Positions 21,929 through 36,900 of a DNA stretch of 64,000 nucleotides are shown here, piece after piece. The notes beneath the pieces are model-generated. The model was not told the origin of the DNA and searched no databases. It saw only the letters and a program-made list of their open reading frames with translations. The number at the start of each line of letters is the position of its first letter. The stretch's first letter is position 1. The stretch lies in NCBI GenBank assembly GCA_964023205.1, contig OZ026834.1, positions 45,451,909 to 45,515,908 of the forward strand, written 5' to 3'. The position numbers were made by a program, and so were the translations under genes. Source of the DNA: Lutraria lutraria (lineage: Eukaryota; Mollusca; Bivalvia; Venerida; Mactridae).

Positions 21929-24900
21929 CTGCAAACAAAAAATGTTTGATTGCAATATGCTTATTTCAACTGACAACTCAATCAATATGTACAATGTAAT
22001 TTGTTCAATCTTTTCGTGATTTATGATTTTATCATTGCATTTTTCTTCCTGTTATTCATGTCTGTCTTTTGCAACCTGAGTTAGGTTTTTGCCATAATTC
22101 GTAACTTTGCATGGGTCATATCATATATATGTAATTGGTTTTGTTTGCTCTGGCTGGGATATTAATCTTTTTTTAAATAAAAATCAGTAATACCAATGTA
22201 TAAACTATCAAGTCTCCCATATCTTGGCCATACATGTGATACCAAAACTGGAAGCAAAGGGAGAGATTTGCTGGAAGCAGCTGGGAGGCTATAGCTGCAA
22301 CATCGCCTTCTTGTCTTGGTGAAGAAGCTTCTACATATATATAGTAACCCTTTGCTGAAAATGAAAATATGAATTTTTCCAAAACAAGAATACTGCATCT
22401 CCTGAACCTGAGTGATAAAACAAGCATATTTGTACACATTTACTGTTCATTTATTAAACGTTTTTGTTACTGACTTTAAAATGATGAGACATATTTAATG
22501 GAAATTAACAGTCTTACACGTTCCCTGAGTGTGGTCATTGTCTGGTCCAGTGTCTGAAGTCTGTGTTTGTCCTTCATAGAATGTCCAATTAAAATTATCA
22601 GATGATATCTGTGTCCAGTCACAAGCATTCTTAGCATCAAAATCACATGATCCACTGTTGGACGTGCCTACAAGAATATAATAGTAGTAAAAAAAACACA
22701 TAATATTTCATTATGTTGTTTCAGTTGAAAATCACAGCTTATCTTATCTGTATTTGTATGTTTCTCATAACATGTACCTTTATACTATACCATTCAGTCA
22801 AAAGTTATCCAATTAGACTGTTTGTCACCAACCACATGGATACAGCAATCAGAGGTTTAATAAGCAATTTACTAAACGTTAGATCATTATCAAGCATCCA
22901 TAAACAACAGGCACTATTTCACTATACAGAACTCATTCGACACAAGTGGTTGTTTTAGGGAGCACAGAACATTGTATGACGATTTTTATGAACTTAAGAT
23001 TTAAATTACCCTTCAAGAAGTATTAAACAAGTTTACCATTCATGTTGACAATAAATGTTTTTGAAACATTTTGAGCTACGCCATTAGAAGCTGTACAAGT
23101 GTATGTTCCAGTGTCTCCTATCGTACTACTGTTTGTCAGGGTAATTACTGGTCCTAGAAATTAGAACGTTTCTTTTTCAATTAAATTAGTTGACATTAGA
23201 ACGTATGAATTTACTGCTTTAGCAGTACAGTGAATGATATTTGTTAGATAGTCATTATTAAACAAAGCCTCGCAGCTTTCATTTGAATATAAATGCGAAT
23301 CACTATTGTACAAAGAAGGAAGGAGCCTTCATTTGAATTTATATACATACCTTAAGTAACTTACAAAGAAAGGGAAACTTTTCATTTGAATATACGACAT
23401 ATTTAAGTTAAATATCTCAACGAGGTATCATTTCAAATATGTTTTACATTTTACGTCCATGGATTTCGTAATCTTATTAACCTTTCTCTGTTTGGTACAA
23501 ACCATTACAACTATTCATCTTTGACCAGTTGTACACGGTTTGTGCAGTGGTGCCGGATACATTACAATTTAGAGCTAAGACATTACCATAAGGCATAGAC
23601 ATATACTCTGTACTTGGTCCGTTAATATACAACTGTTCTGCAAATATTGAAATAAAGAGTATTGTAACTAAATAGAGGAAAATTATACATCATTGTTAAT
23701 ATGCAATCAAATATGAAGGGTGATAAACAAAGATAAAACATGAATTGTATGTTAAATTCTGATCTCTATAGTGGTTGACTGTTCCTCAGTTTTATACACT
23801 ACTACTAGGACTGCAACGATTCACCGAAGTTCAAATATATCCGAATGCATGGCATCGGATTATCCGATTTGGAATCCGTATTTTCGGTTCGGTACGGTTT
23901 GGCACTGTCATTTAGCGTACGCCGGCAATAATACCATCCAATCAGCGCGCGTCATTTCATTTACTGCGTTGCATGTAAACAAAAACAAGTATGGCCCACG
24001 AAAAACTGCTTGTTGATCAACCGGCGTCACTAAAATCGAATGTGTGGCGAGAGTTTGCGTTTGAGAAAAGATCTTGGTTTGAAGACTAGTCGTATGTTAT
24101 AAACTGATAAATGCACTTCGAAAAAGTGCATACAAATATTTTTTGAAACAGTAGAATGACTTGTACGTATATTTTGGCATATTAAAATTCAAGTCTGCCC
24201 ACAATAGAATAGAAAATCAAGAATGAAGGGTGTTTTTTTACCTGGCAATCTTAAGTCTTCGACCAAAAAGTGTACTCTATTGGTAAATTGTTTCAATTGT
24301 GGGAAACTGTTGTTAGATCAACGTTGTAACTTATTCTAAATTGCATACAACAGAACAATAGAAATTCATGTATGATTAATGAATAAGTTGAGTAAAAAGA
24401 GTTTGAGAAAAAACTTATTTTTTTATGAAACATATGGGGTCAGGTTAAAAATCCTACGTTAATTTAGGTAGTCTATATTGATGTAGATATCCGAATCGAA
24501 TATTCGATAACCGAGAAGGTTATATCCGAACTCGAACCGAACCGTAGGGTACCCGAATCGTTGCAGCCCTAACTACTACATAATCGGTCAATTTGGTCTA
24601 CCCTGAATATATTGCGAACAGGGCTGTCTTCTGTTTGTACGCCTAAAATGCTACTTCTTATTTGTAAACTTTACTCATTTTTATATAAATTTACATATTA
24701 TATTTTATCCATAAACTGTAGAATAAAGTAATTGTTTATTGATAAGATAATTTTGACAGCAACTATAATTGTTACAACGGTGTCATGTGTTTATAAGATA
24801 TCTAAAAATCTAGTTAACCATCTATAAAAGTTGAACACTGTATGTCATAAGCTAACGAAGATTTAATTCACAAATATAATTATGTCCATAAAGTGTCTTG

Positions 24901-27900
24901 ATTATAAATTAATGAAATTCATAAGATACTAAGAGTTCTTACGACTATCGTTACTTATGGATCTAACTACACATGTACATACGTGTATCTGTTTCATTGC
25001 ATGTATGTCCCCGATATCCCGGAGGACATGCACAGTAGAAATCACTGCCTTGAGAAAAACATGACCCCACAACACATGGTTTTAGTATGCATGGATCTAT
25101 CACTAAAAGAGAATAAATCAGCTTGTTTATGAATTTTTCTTTACATAGATTTAAGTTCTAATAATAATTTTTTTAAAACAAATCATTCCTGTAGTTGGGT
25201 ACAACTCATTGAAAATATTTTACATTTTAGCTTCACAATTAATATACATGCAGTTCCAGCGGAAATGCATGTTAAAGAAATACACAGTCGTTCAAAGTGT
25301 TTTTGACAGGGGATGACAGTGTCCATTGTTGACAGGTTTCCCTAGTTCAGGGATGTCCGTTAACACTGATTTGATTGTACTAAAAAAGCAACAGATTTAC
25401 GAGAAAATTAAAGAGTACAGATTCGTTTATGAAGAATATCTTTGGTATTTACATGATATGACATCACTACAGAGAATGAATAATTTACATTACCATTTTG
25501 ACAAACATCGCCACCATACCCGTTAGCACATGTACATGTAAAATTAGCAATACCATCAATACAATATCCTCTATGCTGACAAGGACTGGAACTACACTCG
25601 TCGATATCTGTAATATCAGATATGTATAAATTTAATATTTATCATTAATGAATGATTTATTATGAATTATATAGATGCTTATTTACATAGTTCAATTAAG
25701 TTTCCAAATACTCGAAAAATACTGGGCTGAAATTTATGGTACAGAACTTTTCAGAAGTTACTAATGTACTCTAACATAAGGTTAAATGTGAACTTAGTAC
25801 TTCTAGCTCAACGTTAAAGTTCAATGTTACACATGCTATGTAATGCTTATTAAGAACAACATGTCTTACTTATATGACAATATTTTCCTTGAAACCCAGA
25901 CGAACATTGACAAGTAAAATCAGCAATACCGTCTATACAGGTACCTCCATTCAGACAAGGGTGTGACTGACAATCGTCAACATCTGATAAAATAAATGTA
26001 TAAGCAAAATTAGACAATTAATTAGCTCAAAACAATATGTCTACCTTTGTTTGTGAGATTACTAGATATATTTGCATGTAAAGTCGACTGAGTAATGTCT
26101 CGATTGTATATACATTAATATTTGACAAGCCGGGCCATGCTTTTTAATAGATGGTACATATATAACAATCCACAGGAATTCATACTAAAGACATTAGTAG
26201 TATCAAATACTTTGGCCCTCTCCTTCTTGTAAGTCTTATTCAAATATTTGAACCAAGAGGAACAAATCTCCTCATACGAAAAAAAGAAACATGTGTATTA
26301 TGATAAGACTATATCTGTTACCAAATTAACAGTTTAGCGAGGTTAAAACATTAAAATTGAAGACTCAAAATGAGTTGATATCATAACTACAGGCACATTT
26401 ATTTATACGAATGTACTGCCACCATCCATACTTGTAACTGATTCAGATGGAATACTACTTACTTATTTCACAACGTTTTCCAGTGTAACCAACAGGACAA
26501 ACACAGATAAAGTCTTGTTCATGACGAAAACATGTTCCCCGTAAACAAGGTGACGATAGGCAAGGATCACTATCTGAAAATAAAACCATGTGACATCAAT
26601 ATTAATTATTTTCCAAAACATTAATTTATTTGAAATTAAATACAATCTTAAAATAAAATGAATCACTTATGTCATATATATAACACTTCTGGCATACAAT
26701 TGAACTTTGAAGTCAATTTATTTCTAATACTTATATGCAATATTGCGCAACTGACCTTAATACATCACAAATAAAACATATTCAAGAAAAGGGCAACATG
26801 TAAGAATATGTTTAACATACATATTTCACAATGTTTCCCACTATATCCAGCACTACATACACAAGTACCATTCATACATACTCCATTGTTCAAACACTGA
26901 GATCGTCCTGGCTTACAATCTGGAACATCTGAAAAAAAAAGGTATTCAAAGTATTGTTAAACAACAAATGTTGCCCCCGTATCGATAGATCGGGGGCATA
27001 AAAATTAATCTTAGATGTGTCACATAGAGATTGATTTAAACTATGACATACGTACGTGTTTCACAATGGCGACCAGTGTAGTTTCTTCTGCAAACACACA
27101 GGAAGTCATTGACCAAATCTAAACATGTAGCGCCATGAAGGCAAGTAGACGAGTTACAATCATCAATGTCTGAAAGGATAGCAGTATAAATATGATCTCT
27201 GTCATCACAGGACATGATAGTACCAGAGAAAGATAACAGGCACCATACACAAAGTAATGTTGAGTTTGAAGTTTTGTCGATGATGAGAATAATCGCTATA
27301 ATAAAAGTCATTGACTATAATTTCAATAATTATGCTGTAACAGTCTTATAATTGTGTTACAACAAAAGAATCACCAAGATACAGATATAACTAGTATCAA
27401 AGTCTGTCCATGAACACAAAGAAAAGCCTACTTGAGGTACAATAAATTGATTTAAGCTATAGGTTTGGGATGGATTTTCAAATCTACCAAAAAGACAGTT
27501 ACCATATTCATTAGGAAAATGACAAAGGGATAAATGGAGATAAACTTTAAACGAAGATGAAGAAGTGGGAGGGATCACAGTACACTTACCTGTTTCACAG
27601 TGACCTCCAGTATATCCTTGTGTACAGGCACATGTGTAATAGTTTACTCGATCAATACATGCAGCACCATTTGTACAAAGATTACCATAACAATCATCTA
27701 TATCTACAAAATATATAATCAATAGAATGATTTATAATCATATGCTCATATGTCAATCTTATTCCATTCAGGTATTATTAATAATGCATTGCTCATCCCC
27801 AGATTATCACCCCTGTAAAATAAGTTATTTATACATCATGAACTCTTCATGAAGTACGCGATAATTTCAAGGACAAAACGCTAGGTGCTGGTAAGGGGGG

Positions 27901-30900
27901 GGGGGGGGATTACAAATAAGAGGAAAACTATAGCTTATTTTCCTCGTGGAAGACTAACTGTGTCACATTCTTTCAAGCAATGATATATATGTTTATAAGT
28001 TGATTAACTATCTTTAAGTTTACTCCCGTACAATGGTACCAATATGAATAAGAATCAAATAAGATATGCAAACTCTTGTTGGCAGATGTGTTTAAATATA
28101 AGTTATAATAGACACTGAATTTACATAAGTTACATACTTGTTTGACATTTTGTCCCAGTCCAACCATGTAAACAGTTACATTGAAAACTATTTAGTTTAT
28201 CTGTACATGTTGCATTGTTAGAACATGGATTGGGTAAACAATCGTCTATATCTAAACAAATAAATGGATAAAAAGTAAAATAATAATTCAATGATAGATG
28301 AAAATGTGAAATGTACAATCGATTACTTTCGCTTTGTTTATATATGACCCGGGTGCCGTATGATATTTGAGTCTACGATTTACTTTGCAGGGGTGGCTTT
28401 GGCGTACGGTCTATGTGAATAAATCGTATACGACCATCAAGTGTATGGGCCCACATGCTGTGAAGAGAAGATACGACGATAGTGCAGGATTGCAATCATT
28501 GCCTTCCCTCTCCCGACCTTCCTCAATTCCAATCGAAGGTTTACCATTCGGAATTTAAGTGGTAAGAGACAACAAAAATAACTTCCTGGAGATGGACAGT
28601 ACAATTTATAACTATATGTAAAACATATTTGCCCATCACAAGGTTTCTCCACGACAATGGAGCAGCAGCTTTGGCTTTCCGCGTGATGATTGCTTAATAT
28701 CTATGCCCATTGATTTCATCATAACATAAGCCATTATTTGTGGTTATATACAAGTAAGAACAAAAATGAACGATCATTACATACTTGTTTGACAGTTTTT
28801 CCCGGTCCAACCACCTGAACAGTTACATTGATATCCATTTAGTTGATCTGTACATGTAGCATTGTTAAAACAGGGATTGGGTGAACAATCGTCTATATCT
28901 GTCCAAATAAATGCATCATAAAAAAGTAAAAAAAATAATAATGCAAGTATATGTATAGATGTAAAATGTACAGTCCATCACTTCACCTTGAATTGACCAC
29001 ATTGTTTTATTGAAAAATGTGTCGTGTTTGTTTTTGGAAGGTGTTTTTTTCTGGTTTAATTGTTAGCATTCACTTGATTAATACTCAGTTTTCACGGTTG
29101 AACTTTTGTTCTGGTATATTGTGTAATACCACTGTATTAGATTTAAGCATTTGGAAAGATATAAATCAAATATTAAATGTTATTCTTTACTTTGGCTACA
29201 ATTATGACCGCTCCAGCCAACATCACATGTACACCTAAAGCCATTGATTTCATCATGGCAGATGCCATTATTAGCGCATGGTTTTTGTGAACAGTCATCA
29301 ATGTCTGAAACAAAACATTTTATTGAAACATCGACTAATTCAACTCTACGAGCATTAATATACAGTGCAACCTTTCCAAAGCAACACCCTTTGGGAGAAG
29401 AAAAATTGTGATGTTATTGAGAGGAGGTGAAATTGATAGTTAAATCCTGCAGTGGGAAAATATCATGCAGTTGTTGAAGGGAGGATGTTGCTCAAGAGGG
29501 AGCCACTTTGGAGAGGCTGTACTGTACAGTTGCTGATAGACTATATGCTTTTTGCATGATATAATGGATATAATTTTATCATATTAAGGTATGATAACAG
29601 GATGCACATAATGTAAACTGCAGTTTATCAATCAATCATTTACAGTCGTATGCAATGAATACATTTTCAAAACATGTAGATTGGCTGTTTTCATTGACTG
29701 ACATTTGGGCAGCAAACATTGCGTTCACACAGTATGTTGTGTAGTATCATAATGTCGTAAAATAATGAAGCAATGTCAATAATTTGGAATGCCTTTAACT
29801 TGTAGATTCTATCAAATATCTTATGGACTAGATACTACTTTCACTTCAAACAATGACATGCAAATATCTTTAAATAAAGTTGCTTACTTCCTGTACAGTT
29901 TTTTCCTTCCCAGCCATTGACACAAACACATGTGTAACTGTTTATACCATCAATGCATGTAGCTCCATTCCGACAAGGATTCGTGACACACTCGTTAATA
30001 TCTGAAAGACATGAAGGTTGATATACTAATGTAAAGATTTTGTTCATCACAGTGTCATCTTTATTGATAGGGCCAGCAAAGCTGGCTTATGAGACACACA
30101 TCTTTTGTTTGTGTAGTATCTCCCTCCCGAATCCCTTCTTTTTATCAGGCGTCTAGCTACAGTAACCATTGTCTAATCCAGTCTCCACTAGGATTCTCTG
30201 GCTCTAAAGGTGGGACACCCAGTAGTATCCAGATATATCAAACTGTACTCAGAAATACATACCATGTAAACAAAAACTTTGATAAAGACTGAAAACTTAC
30301 TTTGTTTGCAATCAGAACCACTCCAGCCTACATTACATGTACAGTGATACCCATTAATCATGTCTTGGCATATTCCTCCGTTAAAACAAGGACTGGAAGA
30401 GCATTCGTCAGTATCTGGAAAATATTTTCATTAGATGGTTGAGCAAAAGGCTCCATTCTCTCACACATCTCTCTTTAATATATTTGAGTTACTGCTTGCA
30501 ATTTGCCATGATCAAAGTGGGAACAGACCCCTTGAGTTTATCCTGTAGAATAGTTAAAATCTGAAATGTCACACTCAATGCTTCATTGTAAGATGTAATG
30601 CATAACCCAATGATTTGACAAAACGTAGAATGATATTATTTAAACAAAGCAACAGATTGATGATTTTGGGACATATTATTACATAGTTCACTCACTCACG
30701 TTACAGACTTCTCCAGCCCACCCATCAGAACACAAACAGTTAAAACCGTCAACTTCATCTTGACATGTAGCATTATTCTGACAAGGATTTGAAGCACATT
30801 CGTCTATATCTAGAAGAACAATGGTATACACGCAGTAAGCAACAATATCTTAATGCTTTATCTAAGATCTTCTTAGCAACTTATTGTGTAAGAAATTACG

Positions 30901-33900
30901 GTTTTATGACATTTCTATGCATATTATAAATCATCTGATGGTATTCGTTATCATACCGAACCTAATAAATAGGGGCTATTGAAATTCTAAGATTATACGA
31001 GACTAACTTAAATCATCAATGAAAACAATTGGAACTCGAAGTTTAATATTTTTCCAAATTGTTTTTCTTTGGTTGACAAATGTGTGCATTGGATCTAGGG
31101 CAAATTGCAACACTAAACGATAATCGCCTACTTGAAATCACTAGTAGGAAATAGATCGATTACAATAATGTATCATTTACCAGTCATGCAATTGAGGCCA
31201 GTCCACCCTGAGGTACAGTTACATGTGTATTCACCAACACCATCCATACACTGACCCCCATTTCCACAAGGATTTGATAAACACTCATCAATATCTAGAT
31301 TTAAAGCAAACCACACTTTAATGAATATATCAAGTGAACTTTTTAAATTAAACATTGCTTATATGATAATACAGTTGTATACATGTACCATTAGAATTAT
31401 TTATTCACTGGGTTTAATGTCGCATCATTAGCCAGAGTCATTTGGCCGGAGGCCCCAGTATAATTATAAGGTTGTAGGCCCATAAGCTAATGTCCACATT
31501 CAACATAGTCAGAGAACTAAAGTTATCTAAATTAAGAGAACAGCTAGTCATGCCAGGGTGAAGGACTATTCTTAAACAATGGCTTTTCTCTGAGCAAATG
31601 CATTGAAGTATACATGTACCGATATGGTGAATTAAAGTAATCTCTGAAAGCCGACTGACTGTGCATTAAAGCTAAAATTTGTGTCTTAATTTGGTAGCAT
31701 TTGATCACAAATTTGACTACATAAATACCAGTACATTGTCAATAATTTAGTTATGTCAACAAGGTAAATTATTCCTTTTCGGTATAATTAGATTTAAGTA
31801 GCTTGCTTACTTCTTGTGCAGTTCTGGCCATCCCAACCAACAGGACAATCACAAATGTAATGATCTATTCCATCTATACATGTGGCCCCATTCTTACACG
31901 GATTTATAGCACAATCGTCTATATCTGGAAAGGACAGTTCATAATTTAATCAGGAAATCTATTGGTAAAACCTCTCTGACTTCAATTTCTGAATGTCAAA
32001 TATTTCTAAATTGCTTTTGTAGCGCATTATGACGTCATTCTGTTCTATAACAGCACATGATGCATTAATTCACGTTTATAAGAAGTAAGAAGAAATGAAA
32101 TCTACAAATTTAATAAAAAAACATCTAATTGACTAGACCCGTCTCCGTGGTCGAGTGGTTAAAGTTCAAATCACTGTAACAACTCACTGACAGAGGGTCG
32201 TGGGTTCAATCCCCACAACCGACCACATCTCTTTTTATGAGAAGTAGGCTGTTGCTTATGGAGGATGGGAGTCTAGTACTGGTACTTCTCAGGAACAATG
32301 TCTAGGTGAACTGTATGCCTCATATGACTTTGACCAATGAAAAGGAGCAGAAAACACAAATAAATAAACAAACAAACAGGTACTGACTAAAATCTTACTT
32401 TTTGTACAATCATGTCCACTCCATCCAGCATCACATGAACAGCTGAATCCATGTATTAAATCATAACATGTACCATTGTTAGAACATGGACTGGATAAAC
32501 ATGCATCTATATCTACGTAGAGTAAGTAAAACTGTCAGATTCATTTGTGTATATATGAAGTATTGACTGTTTATATAATGTATGCTTAAATCTACTTTGA
32601 AATCAGATTTATCAAAAATAAACTATTAAAGATTAAAATATAATGAAATGAATGTCCAAGATAATGTGGTACGGGTCTTGGTCGAAACAAATTATACTTT
32701 AAAAGTAATAAAAGTACTGAAAGTGCTTGTGGAAACTGAACTTAATAGAATTGCACCGCAACATGGAACTAGTTTAACAATAATATGGTGGATGTAGATA
32801 AACGTACGTAGTACTAACTTGGTCCGCATTAAAATTCATGCATGCCGAGGGAATGTGGGCTGTGGAAAGCTGAACTACCGTCCAGTTTCTAAATTAGAAT
32901 TTGAATTAATGGAATATTATGTGGTGTGATAGATACATGTTGTTATTCACTCACTCATGTTACAGACCACACCCGTCCAGCCACCAGAACAAGCACAACT
33001 AAAACCATCAATTACATTCAGGCATGTAGCATTATTCTGACAAGGATTTGATGAACATTCGTCGACATCTGATATGATAAAAAAGAGAACATGCTTGTTA
33101 AAATAATACGTATTACGCTCGACTGTATGCCAGGTTTAGGGTTATGAAAATCTTATTTAATATCACAGCTTATATTTTATTGGCGATAATTAATTTAAAA
33201 TGGCACAATGTCATTACAACGATAGTAAGAGTTACATGTGAAAAGATGATTTATAACAATTGTCTTAAACAATGTATTGGTAACCAATTGAATTATGTGT
33301 TAATACCTATAATGTGTTTCATTAAATCATTATAGGAGTATTGTTCGATTAAAGGGTTATGACAAAGACAACTACTTAATGAAATACATTGAAAATAGTG
33401 GACCTTAGAGTACCACAGTTTTAATTGTAAGAGGTAATATTAATCAACATACCAGTTGTACAATTAACTCCTGTCCATCCTGAACTACATTCACACGTGT
33501 ATTCACCTGTACCATCTTTACACCTACCACCGTTTTCACAAGGATTAGCATGACATTCATCTATATCTAAAAACAAACAAAAATTGAAATAAGGTACACA
33601 TCATATGGGTAACAGTCAACTTTAAAATCTAAATGAATGCAATAATATTTTATGATATTTAAAAAGATATTCGTACATCTATATATATGACGGAAGTTAG
33701 ATTTTACATGTATAGAATACTAGTACATGAATTTATAGAGCTATTGAATGATTCCTTACTTTCAGTACAGTTTTGGCCATCAAAGCCAACGGGACACACA
33801 CAGTTATAGCTATTTGTACCATCCACACAGGTAGCTCCGTTCTTACAATGATCTTGACAATCATCTATATCTGAAATACCAGCAAAATACTACAGTGTCT

Positions 33901-36900
33901 CGCTATGACAAAGTTTAGGGTCATAACAAGGGGTGATCCAGAATTTTGTGGACACAATGAATGATAACACCAATAAACAACATAATTTTATCAAATTTCG
34001 TCATAAACGTTGTTGCCACACTGTTTGTTGCCTGATTGACAAAACCCCACACAAACGTCAAACTCAGAGTCAAGTTATAACTTTTTATAAGAAGCACCAT
34101 TTTTAGACCAATTATCTGATTTATAAGATAATGTAGATGATAGATTTCTTTCAGTTATTTGAATATCTTGCTATGATAAAATGAAAATTTTTCGGAATGG
34201 TGAAAGTTTCTATGTTAGGCAAAACATGTAATTTCATTATTAACAGAATATTAAGTTAAGCAATTAAATGAATGTTTGTTGATTACTTTCTCTGCAATCT
34301 TTTCCAGTAAATCCAGACAAACATGTACAAAGATGACCATTGTATTCAATATGACAAAAGCCTCCATTCATACAAGGGTTGGATAAACAACTCTTATAAT
34401 CTGAAATAGTACAATATATATATTAGTTCAGCTATATAGATCAATATGAGCTCAGTGCATTTCTTTACTAAATTAGGAAAAACAACTACATGTACCAGTG
34501 TCCGGATACGTTGCGTAATACATTATTTTCATTAAATTATCGAAATGACAAAAAAATGTTCATGAAAATAGTGCAGCATAAATGTCTATATTTAAATATT
34601 TCAATGAGATAAAACTACAATATATAAACATAGCAAGTATGGAGCAACCTTTACTATACCTTTTACAGTGACATCAATGCACTTCTTATCCAAGCTGAAA
34701 AGAAAAATAAAATATATAAAAATGTTTTAGAATGACACTTATGACTTACGCAATATACTAGTATTATAATGCATATTGATCAAAAATTTATTTCGAGAAA
34801 AAAAAAAATTATAAGTTAGCTTAAGTCATCTTTGAAAACAATTATTGTCAATATCATCACTTTCATCATAAAAATAACTAACTTAATCATTATCAGCTTC
34901 AACAGAATCAACTTCATTGATTAGATTCTCTGTGATAATTTGAATGAATTACATGTATATAATATCGGTACCTTGTCTTGAGACATACTGTCTGGTTTTC
35001 AGATGATGAATTATTCCCTATCACCATGATTGTAGAAGTACATTGTTTATCTTGAAGTATTGGAGCAAAGGTATGAACATAACCAACGGTGGTGTCCTGG
35101 TCTACATCAATATGAGAACTGTAGAAAAATAACAACAGGTGCTGTGATTATCATTTTAACATTACATTGACTCAGATATGGATTTATAAGTAACCACCCT
35201 TCTTGTGTTACATCATTTAATGTTACACAATCATTTGCATGTACTTATAGTATACATAAAAAATTGTGTTGTAAAATGAGTTGAAAGCATAATTCAGAAT
35301 TTTCATAAGATTTATTTTTTCTGTTACTTCCATATGCACTTAAATAGATCTGTACTAACACGAAAAAGGAAGTATGCACTTTCATATTGGTCATATTTTT
35401 TGTTATAAAGTTTATTACTGTATTTTCATTTATTTTCGTTGGGCTTAATTTTCGTGGTTTTTACTAAAATGGCTTTTTCGTGTGGACATATATTAAATTC
35501 GTGGATTTTGATTTTTGAAAAGAAATACCTTATCTCTGCATTTAAATCCCCAACGAAAATTAATGATTCTACAGTATTAGGGATCTATCATCCTGAGTGA
35601 AGAAAATAACCTTTCAACCATTGCATCCATTTACCCAGTATCGTATAGACAATACCCGTTTGAAAATTTTGATATTAAATTACCTATTTTTGCTTTCCAG
35701 CTATAAGTTAAAAAAATCCCTCTAACAAAGTTCACACTTTTTCGTGTGAGTATAATTTTATAGATTATTAAAATTGGTCAGATTTTTTACATTGCTTTAT
35801 TACAGTATCATAATTATCATTGTAATGATTTGTTAATTTACGACATCATGAACACCTACCAGATATTTCCCGGTTGAGGTATTGTGGTAACACTGATGTA
35901 ACAATCCTCATTAACATTACAATGATACATCATGCTGACAGGAATGAAGTGCTGGAAGTGACACAAAAATTAAAGCAAACAAAAAGGCAACTTATCATAA
36001 TTAGATTAAGGACTGAAATACATGTAGTTCAATAACAATAAATTTCTGGCAAGCACGCTCTTATAAAGCACATACAGAAACACATTTTGCATATTTTAGG
36101 TTGACATGCAATTTCAGGGAAAATCAAAAATTGGAAACAAGAGTTAATATGAATATAATGAATCATGTTAGGGTAATCTTTATATTTGAAATATAAACAT
36201 ATGTATAAAGTGTACTCACGTTAGGTTGTATGACTGTTGCATTGATTTTGTTATTTTTGATCACATCTATTGTTCCATTAAAGTGACATTCTCTGAAATA
36301 AATAAATACAGTACAACCTCTCCAAAGCGGCCCTCGCATCATGAGCAACTACCTCCCAACATGATTTTTCCCCACAGCACGATTTATCTACAGGTATTAA
36401 TTTCATCTCTTTAGAGCAACAAAGTCTCAACAACAACATGAATCTTCCCACTGTATGACTAAACTCTTAATTCAAGCTCTCTAGAGCAACTAGGCATGTG
36501 TTTGCGCATCATGTTACCATGTGCAAGGAGTCACGAAAATATATACATTGCAACACTAATGTGCCAGTGCACACACAATTTTAATAATGATGACACTATA
36601 TATATCAAGATATGTCTTACTCGTGATTAACTTCAAAATCCATAACTGAACCATCTTTTGTAGTTTTACTATGTATGATCATAACATGATCCGATGTAGT
36701 AAAATCTTGTCCAATTGTTGTATTAATGTGGTAAGTGCTAGAAATATAAATTATCATTCATGACCATGCTGCTGTTGGCATTTTCTTATTAATGCGTCAA
36801 TTCAAACAATTATAAAAATGCAAAAAAATATATGAGTTAAAGGATTGTTGTAGCTTTATATCAACACATGTTTTCATGAGATACTAAAGATCTGAAAAAT

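Noticed and set aside
23806..24571. A coding exon within the hAT-like element (frame at 23771-24016)
   Set aside because: The frame spans the element boundary and has no transposase motif.
32136..32225. A tRNA gene (boxes A and B present)
   Set aside because: No acceptor stem closes and the body and tail match other SINE copies; the same applies at 15.6, 46.9, 49.1 and 52.7 kb.
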